The notes under the pieces are model-generated. The model was given only the letters and a program-made list of their open reading frames with translations, searched no databases and was not told the origin of the DNA. From an uncultured Stomatobaculum sp. (GTDB lineage: Bacteria; Bacillota; Clostridia; Lachnospirales; Lachnospiraceae), in contig NZ_CALEYG010000016.1 of NCBI RefSeq assembly GCF_937924975.1, positions 1 through 62,852 of the forward strand: DNA of 62,852 bases, read 5' to 3'. Below, one piece after another: positions 41,244-49,575 of this stretch (its first letter is position 1; each line of letters starts with the position of its first letter). The position numbers and the translations under genes were made by a program.

Positions 41244-41538
41244 GCTTTCTGGAGGTAGACAAAAGGCTTTCGCCACAGAAAAAGGTGGAGCTAGCACCAA
41301 CTCTTTTTGTCCGCTTAGCCTGAACCGGTATGTTTGGAGAAAATGGTCAGAAAGCAGGCGGCCTGCCCCTCTTGCGGCGGCGTTGCCATATCTACTCGAT
41401 GCTGTTGATGCCCTTGTTTCTCCTTGCGGAAAAACAGAGGGGAAGTGTCTGTGCAGTCGGGGCTTGTCGCATGACGGAGTGCACAGAAAAGGAGCGGTAC
41501 GAGTGGCTTGTTCCGGACGGAAATATTCGGTATACTGA
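41212..41538 (+). CDS. Possible small Cys-containing protein (doubtful)
   Basis: An open frame of 108 residues from the ATG at 41212, which has TTTGGAGG a few bases upstream. It starts MKHTICPSCGGLSGGRQ, resembling a one-knuckle zinc ribbon, but the rest has biased composition and no recognised domain. Part of the frame runs through the second repeat copy, and the last part overlaps the promoter of the next gene. It may be a decayed gene. It is listed because a good ribosome site precedes it and the CPSCGG motif is repeated in copy 2. Confidence 0.2.
   Translation: MKHTICPSCGGLSGGRQKAFATEKGGASTNSFCPLSLNRYVWRKWSESRRPAPLAAALPYLLDAVDALVSPCGKTEGKCLCSRGLSHDGVHRKGAVRVACSGRKYSVY
41318..41382 (+). 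repeat. Degenerate direct repeat, copy 2
   Basis: A second copy of the unit at 41181-41243, with GAACCGGTATGTTTGGAG conserved exactly and the CTGCCCCTCTTGCGGCGG end. A short frame from the ATG at 41343 encodes 21 residues that again include CPSCGG. The remaining gap up to the promoter at 41508 shows no other content. Confidence 0.6.
41508..41536 (+). promoter_or_regulatory. Promoter of the cell-wall-binding protein gene
   Basis: TTGTTC (41508-41513) and TATACT (41531-41536) with a 17-base spacer. The ATG is at 41585, with GAAGGAGG before it. Confidence 0.6.
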
Positions 41539-41584
41539 TTGAGAAGAGAATTATTTGTACCGTTTGCACAGAAGGAGGTATCAG

Positions 41585-42817
41585 ATGAGACCGAGAAAGA
41601 TACTTTTGTCGGCATTGACTGCAATGCTCTTGTCGGCTTTTGCCGCGGTACCGGCGGTGGCCGCTTCCAAACAGAAAATCGGCAGTGTGCGTCTCAATGC
41701 GAAGAACCGGATCGAGACGGGCGGGAGCATCACGCGGGACGGTGTTGTGCAGGGGGATCCTGCCAAGGGTGAACTGGGAGTCTGGGTGAATGCGGATTCC
41801 TATCAGCTCGAGAGCGTGCGCGTGACCGGCGGTATCGGTGACAATCTGCCGGTCGGCAGTGTGATTAGCGTCGAGGCAGTGCTCCGGACCACGGACAGCG
41901 ACAGGAGTTTTTCGCAGACTTTGAGCGAGAGCGATGTGCATCTCTCCGACAATGCGGTCAAGGTGACAGAGCTTCGGCGCAGCAAGACGCGCCTTATTGT
42001 GGGACTTCGCTTCCCGGGCATCAAGGGCGATTTTGCGGAGCCGGAGGGGGTAAGCTGGCAGAAGGGCGCGCTCGGCCAGGCGAGCTGGCGTGAGCCCGCA
42101 AACACGAGCGGCAGCTATGAGCTTGTGCTCCGGCGCGGCGGCGACATTGTGAAGCGTGTCTTCGGCGTGACGGGCAACAGCTATAACTTCTATCCCTACA
42201 TGACGAAGAGCGGCAACTACAGCTTCCGCATCCGCACCGAGGCGAAGGGCAGCGGCAAGAGTTCCGGCTTCACAGAGTCGGAGACCCAGAAGGTCAATGC
42301 CGCGCAGGTTTCGAACGGTCAGGGCGCAGTCTGGGATCAGACCGGCAAGGGCGACGGCAGCAATATCGAGAAGGCGGGCTGGATTCAGAGCGGCGGCGCC
42401 TGGATGTATCGCTTTCCAGACGGTAGCTTCAAGAAAGACGGCTTTGAGAAGATTGAGGGCAAGTGGTATTTCTTCAGCTCTGAGGGGAAGATGCGCACCG
42501 GCTGGGCGCGCGCTGTCTCGGGCTGGTATTATTTCGCAGAGAGCGGCGAGATGTTGAGCGGCTGGCAGGATGTGAACGGAAAGATGTACTATCTGGACGC
42601 AGACCCGGATTCCCCGACCTACGGCAAGATGGCGGCCAATGAGCTGATTGTGAGCGGCGACAAGTACTATTACGCGCTCGCGGACGGACAGAGGGCCAAG
42701 GGCTGGGTACAGCTCGGTGACCACTGGTCTTACTTCTATCCGGAGAGCGGGGAGATGGCGCGGAATACGACGGTGGACACATTCTATGTGGATGCGGACG
42801 GCGCGTGGCGGCATTAA
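41585..42817 (+). CDS. Secreted protein with choline-binding-type cell-wall repeats
   Basis: A 410-residue exported protein. The signal peptide (about residues 1-30) ends near AAVPAVAAS. Residues of about 35-260 are beta-rich and unrecognised, with a fibronectin-like feel (SGSYELVLRRGGDIVKRVFG). From about 268 there are five or so CW_1-type repeats built on GW...G.WYYF, for example GWARAVSGWYYFAESGEMLS. Such repeats bind teichoic-acid choline or related wall polymers non-covalently. The start follows from the ribosome site and signal sequence. It faces a short protein with the same repeats on the other strand. Confidence 0.85.
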   Translation: MRPRKILLSALTAMLLSAFAAVPAVAASKQKIGSVRLNAKNRIETGGSITRDGVVQGDPAKGELGVWVNADSYQLESVRVTGGIGDNLPVGSVISVEAVLRTTDSDRSFSQTLSESDVHLSDNAVKVTELRRSKTRLIVGLRFPGIKGDFAEPEGVSWQKGALGQASWREPANTSGSYELVLRRGGDIVKRVFGVTGNSYNFYPYMTKSGNYSFRIRTEAKGSGKSSGFTESETQKVNAAQVSNGQGAVWDQTGKGDGSNIEKAGWIQSGGAWMYRFPDGSFKKDGFEKIEGKWYFFSSEGKMRTGWARAVSGWYYFAESGEMLSGWQDVNGKMYYLDADPDSPTYGKMAANELIVSGDKYYYALADGQRAKGWVQLGDHWSYFYPESGEMARNTTVDTFYVDADGAWRH

Positions 42818-42823
42818 AAGGAC

Positions 42824-42860
42824 AAGAAAAAAGAAGCGCGGTTGCGCTTCTTTTTTCTTG
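42824..42860. terminator. Bidirectional terminator between two wall-protein genes
   Basis: AAGAAAAAAGAAGCGC pairs with GCGCTTCTTTTTTCTT across GGTT. It serves both convergent genes. Confidence 0.93.
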
Positions 42861-42883
42861 CCGTGATCAAGGAAACGATTGCC

Positions 42884-43240
42884 TTACCACTCGTGAACTT
42901 TAATCATGCGGCCGTCATCATCCACATCATAATTCAGGACCTTGGTATTCCGCGCAAGTGCGCCTGTCTCCGGGTAAAAATAATACCAGTCTCCGTTGAT
43001 TTTATCCCAGCCGGAATTTCTGACGCCTTTTTTAAAGTAGTAGAAATTTCCGTCTTTGTCCTGCACCCAGCCGGAGACCGCTTTACCGTCTTTTCCGGTG
43101 ACAGCGACACCTTGCGCTGTATTGGAGAGAACATAGCTGTTTGCATCAACGAGCGTATGCGCCGCAAATGCGGGTGCTGCCTGTGACATGGAAAGGACCA
43201 GTGCGAACAGCAGAGCAATTCGCAACCCTTTTTTCTTCAT
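42884..43240 (-). CDS. Small secreted cell-wall-binding-repeat protein
   Basis: A 118-residue protein with a signal peptide (MKKKGLRIALLFALVLSMS, cleavage near AFA-AH). A short linker is followed by two CW_1-type repeats (GWVQDKDGNFYYFKKGVRNS and GWDKINGDWYYFYPETGAL). It has no other domain, so it may be a wall-bound cap or a truncated relative of the larger protein on the facing strand, whose last repeats are similar (WSYFYPESGEMARNT versus WYYFYPETGALARNT). AAAGGAGGA precedes the ATG, and a good promoter lies upstream. Confidence 0.85.
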   Translation of the reverse strand: MKKKGLRIALLFALVLSMSQAAPAFAAHTLVDANSYVLSNTAQGVAVTGKDGKAVSGWVQDKDGNFYYFKKGVRNSGWDKINGDWYYFYPETGALARNTKVLNYDVDDDGRMIKVHEW

Positions 43241-43273
43241 GCGTTAATCCTCCTTTCCCCTTTCGTCAGAATA

Positions 43274-43301
43274 ATTATACCAGATATTTGCGGCGTGAAA
43301 A
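43274..43301 (-). promoter_or_regulatory. Promoter of the small wall-binding protein
   Basis: On the minus strand TTTTCA (43301-43296), 16 bases, then TATAAT (43279-43274) preceded by TGG, an extended -10. Confidence 0.65.
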
Positions 43302-43387
43302 GCGACTTAGGAGAGCTGTAAACATATTGTAAGGAATTCTTCCGTGTTTACGGCGGCAGGCGTATTCTATGCAGCATATGTGCTTTG

Positions 43388-43396
43388 TGGTATACT
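43388..43396 (+). promoter_or_regulatory. Extended -10 promoter of the glycan operon
   Basis: TGGTATACT lies 58 bases before the ATG at 43454. No good -35 is seen at 17 bases. Confidence 0.5.
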
Positions 43397-43453
43397 TTTA
43401 ACGGTATGCCATCAGACGGGTGGCAAGTAAAAAGTTGCAAGCCGGAGGAGAAA

Positions 43454-45391
43454 ATGCGGATTAAAGTCAGCAACTACATTGCGAGAAAACTGGTAGAGAG
43501 CGGCATTGTGCGCGGGTTCAGTGTCGTGGGCGGCGGTGCGATGCACTTAAACAATGCCCTCGGCCATGAAGACGGCCTCACAATCACGTATAACCATCAC
43601 GAGCAGGCCTGTGCGATTGCTGCGGAGTGTTACGCGCGCATCAACAATAAGCCCGCCGTGGTCTGTGTGACCACAGGACCCGGCGGCACGAATGCCCTGA
43701 CCGGCGTGGTCGGCGCATGGCTGGACTCCATCCCGATGCTGGTGCTTTCGGGTCAGATTCGGACGGACTGGACGGCGCGCATGTCGGGTGTGCACATTCG
43801 TGCGCTCGGCGACCAGGAATTCGATATCTGTAAATCGGTCGCGGCGATGACCAAGTACTGTGAGATGGTCACGGATCCGCTGCGCATTCGCTACTGCCTC
43901 GAGAAGGCGCTGTACCTCGCAGAGAGCGGCAGACCGGGTCCGACCTGGCTTGACATTCCGCTCGATGTGCAGGGCGCCTTTGTGGAGACGGATGAGCTCC
44001 CGGGCTTTGACCCCGAGAACTACGAGGCGGGCGGCGACGGCTTTGCGACACCCTCGGCGCATAAAATCCCCGAGGACGAGGCCGGGAAGGGCGAGTACCG
44101 CGCTGTGCTGCCGAAGAAGGTGACACGGGAACTCGCGGAGGAAATCATTGACCGCATTGCCGCGTCCAAGCGCCCGGTCTTTAACGCGGGCAACGGCATT
44201 CGGATTGCGAACGCGCACGCGGAATTCCTTGCGGTCGCGCGGAAACTCGGCATTCCGGTTGTGGTCGGCTGGGATTCCGAGGACTGCCTCCCGAGCGATG
44301 ACCCGCTTTACGCGGGACGTCCGGGTAACTTCGGCGATCGCCCGGGTAACTTTGCGGTTCAGAATGCGGATCTGGTCTTCTCGGTGGGCTCTCGTCTCAG
44401 TGTGCGTCAGGTCGGCTTCCAGTCGAAGGCGTGGGCGCGCGAAGCCTTCACGATTGTGAACGACATCGACGCGGAGGAATTGAAGAAGCCTACGATTCAT
44501 GTTTCGCTCCCGGTCCATGCGGATGCGAAGGATCTTTTAACGGTCATGAACGAGGTGCTGGATGAAAAGCAGACGCCGATTTTCGGCGGCGGCGAGGGGC
44601 TTCGCGGTATGAGCTGGAGCGAGACCTGCAAGTACTGGGTGGAGCGCTATCCGGTCGTACAGGAAAAGCACCTTGCAGTTCCGGCTTCGCGCCCGGCGAA
44701 TGTCTATGCGCTGATTCGGAAACTCGGCGACGCGGTACCGGAAAACACGATTACCGTGGTCGGCAACGGATCCGCCTGCGTGGTCGGCGGCCATGCCTAC
44801 CGGATTAAAAAGGGACAGCGCTTCATCTCGAACTCCGCGATTGCCTCGATGGGCTATGATTTGCCTGCGGCAATCGGTGCGGCGAAGGCCAACGAGGATC
44901 GTGAGCGCTACGGGCGCGATATTGTCCTCCTGACCGGCGACGGCAGCATCATGATGAATCTGCAGGAACTGCAGACCATCTCCGGCGCGAAGATGCCGAT
45001 TAAGATTTTCCTCATCAACAACGATGGCTATCACTCGATTCGCCAGACCGAGCGCAACTTCTTCGGCGACCAGCCGCTGATCGGCATAGGCAGCGACAGC
45101 GGGGACCTCAGCTTCCCGTCTTTCGAAAAGATTGCGGCAGCGTTCGAGTTGCCTTATGTCGCAGCGCGGAATAACGATGAGATTGATGAGGCGATACAAA
45201 AGACGCTCGCGGCAGAGGGACCGATGCTCTGCGAGATCTTCGTGGATACCGACCAGAACTTTGAGCCGAAGTCCGGCGGAAAGCGTCTGCCGGACGGCAG
45301 CATGGTGAGCCCGCCGCTTGAGGAGCTGGTTCCGTTTCTGAGCGATGAGGAGTTGGATGAGAATATGATTGTGCCGAGGTATCGGCCGTGA
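43454..45391 (+). CDS. Thiamine-diphosphate-dependent enzyme, acetolactate-synthase-like
   Basis: A 645-residue ThDP enzyme in three-domain POX/ALS order. The catalytic glutamate is expected at E50 in YNHHEQACAIAAECYA. TTGPGGTNALTG is the pyrimidine-domain signature. The pyrophosphate motif is GDGSIMMN followed by INNDGYHS. It is longer than acetolactate synthase by about 80 residues, partly a loop near 180-225. Because it heads an operon with an epimerase, a C-methyltransferase and glycosyltransferases, a role in carbon-carbon chemistry on a nucleotide sugar (YerE-like) is more plausible than valine synthesis. That is inference. GGAGGAGA precedes the ATG. Confidence 0.82.
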   Translation: MRIKVSNYIARKLVESGIVRGFSVVGGGAMHLNNALGHEDGLTITYNHHEQACAIAAECYARINNKPAVVCVTTGPGGTNALTGVVGAWLDSIPMLVLSGQIRTDWTARMSGVHIRALGDQEFDICKSVAAMTKYCEMVTDPLRIRYCLEKALYLAESGRPGPTWLDIPLDVQGAFVETDELPGFDPENYEAGGDGFATPSAHKIPEDEAGKGEYRAVLPKKVTRELAEEIIDRIAASKRPVFNAGNGIRIANAHAEFLAVARKLGIPVVVGWDSEDCLPSDDPLYAGRPGNFGDRPGNFAVQNADLVFSVGSRLSVRQVGFQSKAWAREAFTIVNDIDAEELKKPTIHVSLPVHADAKDLLTVMNEVLDEKQTPIFGGGEGLRGMSWSETCKYWVERYPVVQEKHLAVPASRPANVYALIRKLGDAVPENTITVVGNGSACVVGGHAYRIKKGQRFISNSAIASMGYDLPAAIGAAKANEDRERYGRDIVLLTGDGSIMMNLQELQTISGAKMPIKIFLINNDGYHSIRQTERNFFGDQPLIGIGSDSGDLSFPSFEKIAAAFELPYVAARNNDEIDEAIQKTLAAEGPMLCEIFVDTDQNFEPKSGGKRLPDGSMVSPPLEELVPFLSDEELDENMIVPRYRP

Positions 45392-46368
45392 GAGTGCTCT
45401 TAAGCGGTGCAAGCAGCTTTTTGGGGCTTGCACTCGCAAAAGAGCTACTCGATGCGGGGCATGAAGTGTTTGCGCCGCTCCGGGAAAAGACAGGGCGGAC
45501 GGGCCTGCCGCTCACGGGAGTCGGCTTTCACCTGTTTTCCGGCGACATGGAAGACAGGACAGCGCTGCGACAAAATCTGGAGCGGGAACTGACGGCAGCG
45601 GAGGCGCTGCCGTTAGATGTCTGCTTCCACCTTGCCTGGGGCGGCGTGGGACAGCGCGGACGCATGGACAGGGAAATCCAGGACAGAAACTTAGCGGCCT
45701 CGGAGGACATGGTAGCGCTCGCGGCGGAATTCGGCGCGAAGCGCTTTCTGTTTGCGGGCTCGCAGGCCGAGTACGGTGTTACACTGGAACGCGTTCGAAG
45801 CGGGGAGATGCCGGGCACAGCGATTGACGAGCAGACGTCCTGCCGTCCGATTTCGGAGTATGGGCGCGCCAAGCTCGCTTTTTCGGCGCGCGGGGGAGAG
45901 ATCGCGGCGCGTCTCGGCGCAGACTACCGCCACCTTCGCATCTTCTCGGTCTACGGGCCGGGGGATCACGAGACCGCGATTGTGCCGACCGCGGTCAAGG
46001 CGGCCGCGGCGGGAGAGGAAGTGCGCTTCGGCCCCTGTGCGCAGCAGTGGAACTTTTTGGCGCTCAGGGATGCCGTTCGCGCCCTTCGCTTGCTCGGCGA
46101 AGCCGAGAGAAGCATGCAGGGCGAAATCTTCAATGTCGCGAGCCTCGACACGCGATCTCTGCGGTGTTTTGTCGAAGAGATATTTGAGACGGCGGGACAG
46201 CCTGCCGCGCTTGCGCACTTTGAGCCGCGGGAGACAGGGCCCGAGGGAACGCCCTATCTCGCGCCGAACATTTCGAAATTACTGCGGAGCATAGACTGGA
46301 CGCCCGAAACCGGTTTTCGCGCGGGCGTGCGGGACTTGCTCTCGGATACCGCAAACGGAGAGAACTGA
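45388..46368 (+). CDS. NAD(P)-dependent sugar epimerase/dehydratase (extended SDR)
   Basis: 326 residues from a GTG that overlaps the stop of the ThDP gene by four bases. The Rossmann loop is GASSFLGLALAKELL, and the catalytic pair is Y and K in SEYGRAK. HLAWGGVG and VYGPGDHETAIVPTAVKAA fit nucleotide-sugar short-chain dehydrogenases. It probably reduces, epimerises or dehydrates a nucleotide-linked sugar used by the neighbouring enzymes. The exact sugar is not determined. The four-base overlap implies coupled translation. Confidence 0.85.
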   Translation: MRVLLSGASSFLGLALAKELLDAGHEVFAPLREKTGRTGLPLTGVGFHLFSGDMEDRTALRQNLERELTAAEALPLDVCFHLAWGGVGQRGRMDREIQDRNLAASEDMVALAAEFGAKRFLFAGSQAEYGVTLERVRSGEMPGTAIDEQTSCRPISEYGRAKLAFSARGGEIAARLGADYRHLRIFSVYGPGDHETAIVPTAVKAAAAGEEVRFGPCAQQWNFLALRDAVRALRLLGEAERSMQGEIFNVASLDTRSLRCFVEEIFETAGQPAALAHFEPRETGPEGTPYLAPNISKLLRSIDWTPETGFRAGVRDLLSDTANGEN

Positions 46369-46382
46369 GGGAGGAAACAGCT

Positions 46383-47531
46383 GTGAAGAGATGTATTGCC
46401 TGCGGTGCGCCGCTTTCCGCGGAGCCGCTGCTTACCATTGAGAACATGCCGGCCGCGGCGCAGCATCTGCCGCGCCCGGAGGATGCGGCGACCGAGCGCG
46501 GGGTCACACTCAGGCTCTGCGCCTGCACGGGTTGCGGGCTCACGCAGCTCGACAGCGAGCCTGTCGCCTACTATCGCGATGTGATACGCTCCGGCGGCTA
46601 CTCGGAGACCATGGACAAGCTTCGCCGCGCGCAGTACGACGCCTGGATTCCGGCCTTCCACTTAGAGGGAAAGAAGATTCTGGAAGCGGGTTGCGGGCAG
46701 GGGGAATTTCTCTCGATTCTCGCGGCGTATCCGGTCAAGGCCTACGGGATGGAGCACTTTCACGAACTCGTTGTAAAGGCGCGCGAAAAGGGGCTCACGG
46801 TCGCGGAGGAATACCCGGAGCGGGAGGATCAGATTTTCGAGAACGGGCCTTTTGATGCCTTCACCTCGTTTAATTTTCTCGAGCATCAGCCGGATCCGGC
46901 GGCCTATCTCCGCGCGATTGCGAACAATCTGACGGTAGGCGGCGCAGGGCTTGTGACGGTGCCGAGCTTTGAGTATATTCTCGAAGAAAACAGCTTCTAC
47001 GAGTTCATTCCGGATCATCTTTCCTATTTCACCGAGGACAGCTTAAGTTCGCTGATGAACCGCTGCGGTTTCGACGTTCTGCGGAAAGAGCGCGTAAACC
47101 GCGATACGATTTCGGTCTGGGTGAAAAAGAAAGCGAGACCGGATGTCTCGGGACTCATCGAAAAGCAGAAGACCATTGCGCGGGACATCACCGGGCTTGT
47201 GAATGCGGCGGCGGCGCGCGGCAAGGTCGCAATCTGGGGCGCTTCGCACCAGGGCTTTTCGATTGCGGCTTCCCTTGGACTTGGCGATAAAATCTGCTAT
47301 ATCATCGACTCCGCGCCCTTTAAGCAGGGACACATTGCCCCCGCTTCGCACATCCCGATTGTCTCGCCGGATGCAGCCGCGGCGGACCCGGCAACTTGTA
47401 TTCTGATTGTCGCGCCGGGCTACACGGAAGAGATTGCGGCGCGCATCCGCGAGAAGTTTCCGGCGGACACCGAGATTTGGACGCTCCGGAGCGACAGACC
47501 CGAGCGTCTTACGGACAGGAGAGAGGCATGA
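46383..47531 (+). CDS. Zinc-ribbon SAM-dependent C-methyltransferase
   Basis: 382 residues from a GTG with GGGAGGAAAC upstream. Cys4-type ribbon at the N-terminus (RCIACGAP and CACTGCGL), then the SAM fold with motif I LEAGCGQGEFLSIL and FNFLEHQPDP. A C-terminal Rossmann-like half (VAIWGASHQGFSIAAS) follows. This is the Methyltransf_13/23/14 architecture, typical of deoxysugar C-3-methyltransferases such as TylCIII. It supports a branched or C-methylated sugar product. Its stop overlaps the next ATG in ATGA. Confidence 0.85.
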   Translation: MKRCIACGAPLSAEPLLTIENMPAAAQHLPRPEDAATERGVTLRLCACTGCGLTQLDSEPVAYYRDVIRSGGYSETMDKLRRAQYDAWIPAFHLEGKKILEAGCGQGEFLSILAAYPVKAYGMEHFHELVVKAREKGLTVAEEYPEREDQIFENGPFDAFTSFNFLEHQPDPAAYLRAIANNLTVGGAGLVTVPSFEYILEENSFYEFIPDHLSYFTEDSLSSLMNRCGFDVLRKERVNRDTISVWVKKKARPDVSGLIEKQKTIARDITGLVNAAAARGKVAIWGASHQGFSIAASLGLGDKICYIIDSAPFKQGHIAPASHIPIVSPDAAAADPATCILIVAPGYTEEIAARIREKFPADTEIWTLRSDRPERLTDRREA

Positions 47532-48619
47532 GAGCATTTGTACTGGAGAGACCCGGACAGGCGGCGCTCATTGACAGCGCGCCGTATCCGTTACTCGAGG
47601 AGCCGTACGGCGCCGTTCTGGAGCCGGTGGTTGTGGCGCCCTGCAGTTCGGATGTCAACACAGTGTACGGGAGCGGTTCCAAGAAGCCCGACAACCTGAT
47701 TCTCGGGCATGAGTGCATTGCGCGGGTCAAGGCGGTCGCAAGCCGCGTGCGGGACTTTCGGGTCGGCGACTTGGTCGCGGTGCCGGCCATCACGCCGGAC
47801 TGGCGGAATGTCGAAATCCAGGAGGGAAACGACCGCCATGCGGGGCGCCCCTTCTCGGGCAATGCGCTCGGGCGGAGCATTCCGGGCGTCTTTGCCGAGG
47901 CATTCGGCATTGCGGATGCCGACACGACCCTCGCAAAAGTGCCGGAAGGCGTGAGCCTCGAGGATGCGCTGATGTGTGTCGACATGGTGACGACAGGCTT
48001 TACCGGCGTTGAGGCAGCGGAACTCAAATTCGGCGACACGGTCGTGGTGCTCGGCATCGGCGCGGTGGGGCTCATGGCCGTACAGGGCGCCGCACTTAAG
48101 GGAGCTGCGGAGATTTATGCGGTCGGCACACGGGAAATCAGTGTGCGGCGCGCCCTCGAATTCGGCGCGACAGAGGTGCTGAGTTATAAGGACGGCGATA
48201 TCCGGGAGCAGATTATGGCGAGAACCGGCGGACGGGGCGCGGATGCGGTCTTTGTCTGCGGCGGCAACGACGATACCTTTCGGGAGGCTGTCGACATGGT
48301 GCGCTACGGCATCGGCCGCGTCGTGAACTTAAAGCATTATCCCGGCGACGGCGATATCGGGATTCCGAAGTTTTCCGGCGGCAGAGGAATGGCGGGAAAG
48401 ACCGTTCACCTCGAACTCTGCAAGGGCGGAAGAGCGCGGATGGAGCGGCTTCTGCGCCTCGTGAAGGCCGGCAGAATAGAGCCCGGGCGCATGGTCACGC
48501 ATAAGCTCACGGGTTTTCCGGCACTTGCGGAAGGGCTCGAACTCATGCGGCGCAAACCGCAGGATTTAATCAAGGTGATGGTGCGCCTTTCGCCGGGAGG
48601 AGAGGAAAAGCAGGCATGA
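47528..48619 (+). CDS. Zinc-dependent dehydrogenase of the secondary-alcohol (TbADH) type
   Basis: 363 residues from the ATG at 47528 that overlaps the previous stop. Zinc ligands expected at C39, H61 and D152 with E62 match the Cys37/His59/Asp150 set of Thermoanaerobacter secondary alcohol dehydrogenase with a uniform two-residue shift. VLGIGAVGLMAVQGA is the NADP-binding loop, and PAITPDWRNVE and KPQDLIKVMV also resemble that enzyme. In this operon it more likely oxidises or reduces a sugar or a carbonyl made by the ThDP enzyme. Substrate unknown. Confidence 0.85.
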   Translation: MRAFVLERPGQAALIDSAPYPLLEEPYGAVLEPVVVAPCSSDVNTVYGSGSKKPDNLILGHECIARVKAVASRVRDFRVGDLVAVPAITPDWRNVEIQEGNDRHAGRPFSGNALGRSIPGVFAEAFGIADADTTLAKVPEGVSLEDALMCVDMVTTGFTGVEAAELKFGDTVVVLGIGAVGLMAVQGAALKGAAEIYAVGTREISVRRALEFGATEVLSYKDGDIREQIMARTGGRGADAVFVCGGNDDTFREAVDMVRYGIGRVVNLKHYPGDGDIGIPKFSGGRGMAGKTVHLELCKGGRARMERLLRLVKAGRIEPGRMVTHKLTGFPALAEGLELMRRKPQDLIKVMVRLSPGGEEKQA

Positions 48620-49575
48620 AAAAAATCAGCGTTGTGATTCCCTGCTATAACGAAGAGGAAAATGTCGGGCCGATGGCGGAAACGCTGGTGGGCCTCTTTC
48701 GGCATGAGCTCGCAGCCTATGATTACGAACTCATCTTCATTGACAACGATTCGCAGGACAGAACCAGAGAATATCTCCGCGCACTTTGTGCGGAGAATCA
48801 TAAAATCAAGGCAATTTTTAACGCCAAAAACTTCGGGCAGTTCAACTCGCCCTACTACGGGATGCTCCAGTCTACCGGCGATGCGACGGTGCTGATGGCA
48901 GCGGATTTCCAGGACCCGCCCGAGATGATTGTGAAATATGTCGCGGCCTGGGAAGAGGGCTACAAAATCGCAATCGGGATCAAGACCCACAGCGCAGAGA
49001 ATCCGCTCATGTATCACCTTCGCTCGCTCTATTATAAGTGGATCCGGAAGCTCTCCGAGGTGGATCAGATTGAGCACTTCACGGGCTTCGGCCTCTACGA
49101 TAAGAGTTTTATTCAGGTACTCCGGGATCTCGATGACCCGACGCCTTTTCTCCGCGGCATTGTCGCGGAACTCGGCTATCGCCGGAAGGAAATTCCCTAC
49201 GACCAGCCGAAGCGCCGCGCGGGCAAGACGAGCAACAATCTTTATAAGCTCTATGACGCAGCCATGCTCTCGGTGACCTCCTATACGAAGTTCGGCCTGC
49301 GGCTCGCGACCTTCCTCGGCGGCATCACCCTGGTGGTGAGCGTTGTGATCGCGCTCATCTACCTCGTGCTGAAGCTCCTCTACTGGGACCGCTTCCAGGC
49401 GGGGTTAGCGCCGCTCTTAATCGGCATGCTCTTTCTCGGCGCGGTGCAGATTTTCTTCATCGGCATGGTCGGTGAATATGTGCTGACCATCAATCAGCGC
49501 GTCATGAAGCGCCCGCTGGTGGTCGAGGCAGAGCGACTTAATTTTGACAGCGAAGACGCGGAGGAGACGCGATGA
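48616..49575 (+). CDS. GT2 glycosyltransferase with C-terminal membrane helices (DPM1/GtrB type)
   Basis: 319 residues. An N-terminal GT-A domain with VVIPCYNEEENVGP, the acidic FIDNDSQDRT and AADFQDPPE metal motifs, followed by two long hydrophobic segments (about 232-255 and 266-292). This is the organisation of enzymes that move a sugar onto polyprenyl phosphate for later transfer outside the membrane. The start overlaps the previous stop (ATGA), so it belongs to the same operon. GGAGGAGAG precedes it. Confidence 0.85.
   Translation: MKKISVVIPCYNEEENVGPMAETLVGLFRHELAAYDYELIFIDNDSQDRTREYLRALCAENHKIKAIFNAKNFGQFNSPYYGMLQSTGDATVLMAADFQDPPEMIVKYVAAWEEGYKIAIGIKTHSAENPLMYHLRSLYYKWIRKLSEVDQIEHFTGFGLYDKSFIQVLRDLDDPTPFLRGIVAELGYRRKEIPYDQPKRRAGKTSNNLYKLYDAAMLSVTSYTKFGLRLATFLGGITLVVSVVIALIYLVLKLLYWDRFQAGLAPLLIGMLFLGAVQIFFIGMVGEYVLTINQRVMKRPLVVEAERLNFDSEDAEETR

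Noticed and set aside
39487..41262. A 591-codon minus-strand frame across rpoA and rplQ
   Set aside because: It is antisense to two certain genes and runs through the superoperon terminator. No ribosome site or domain.
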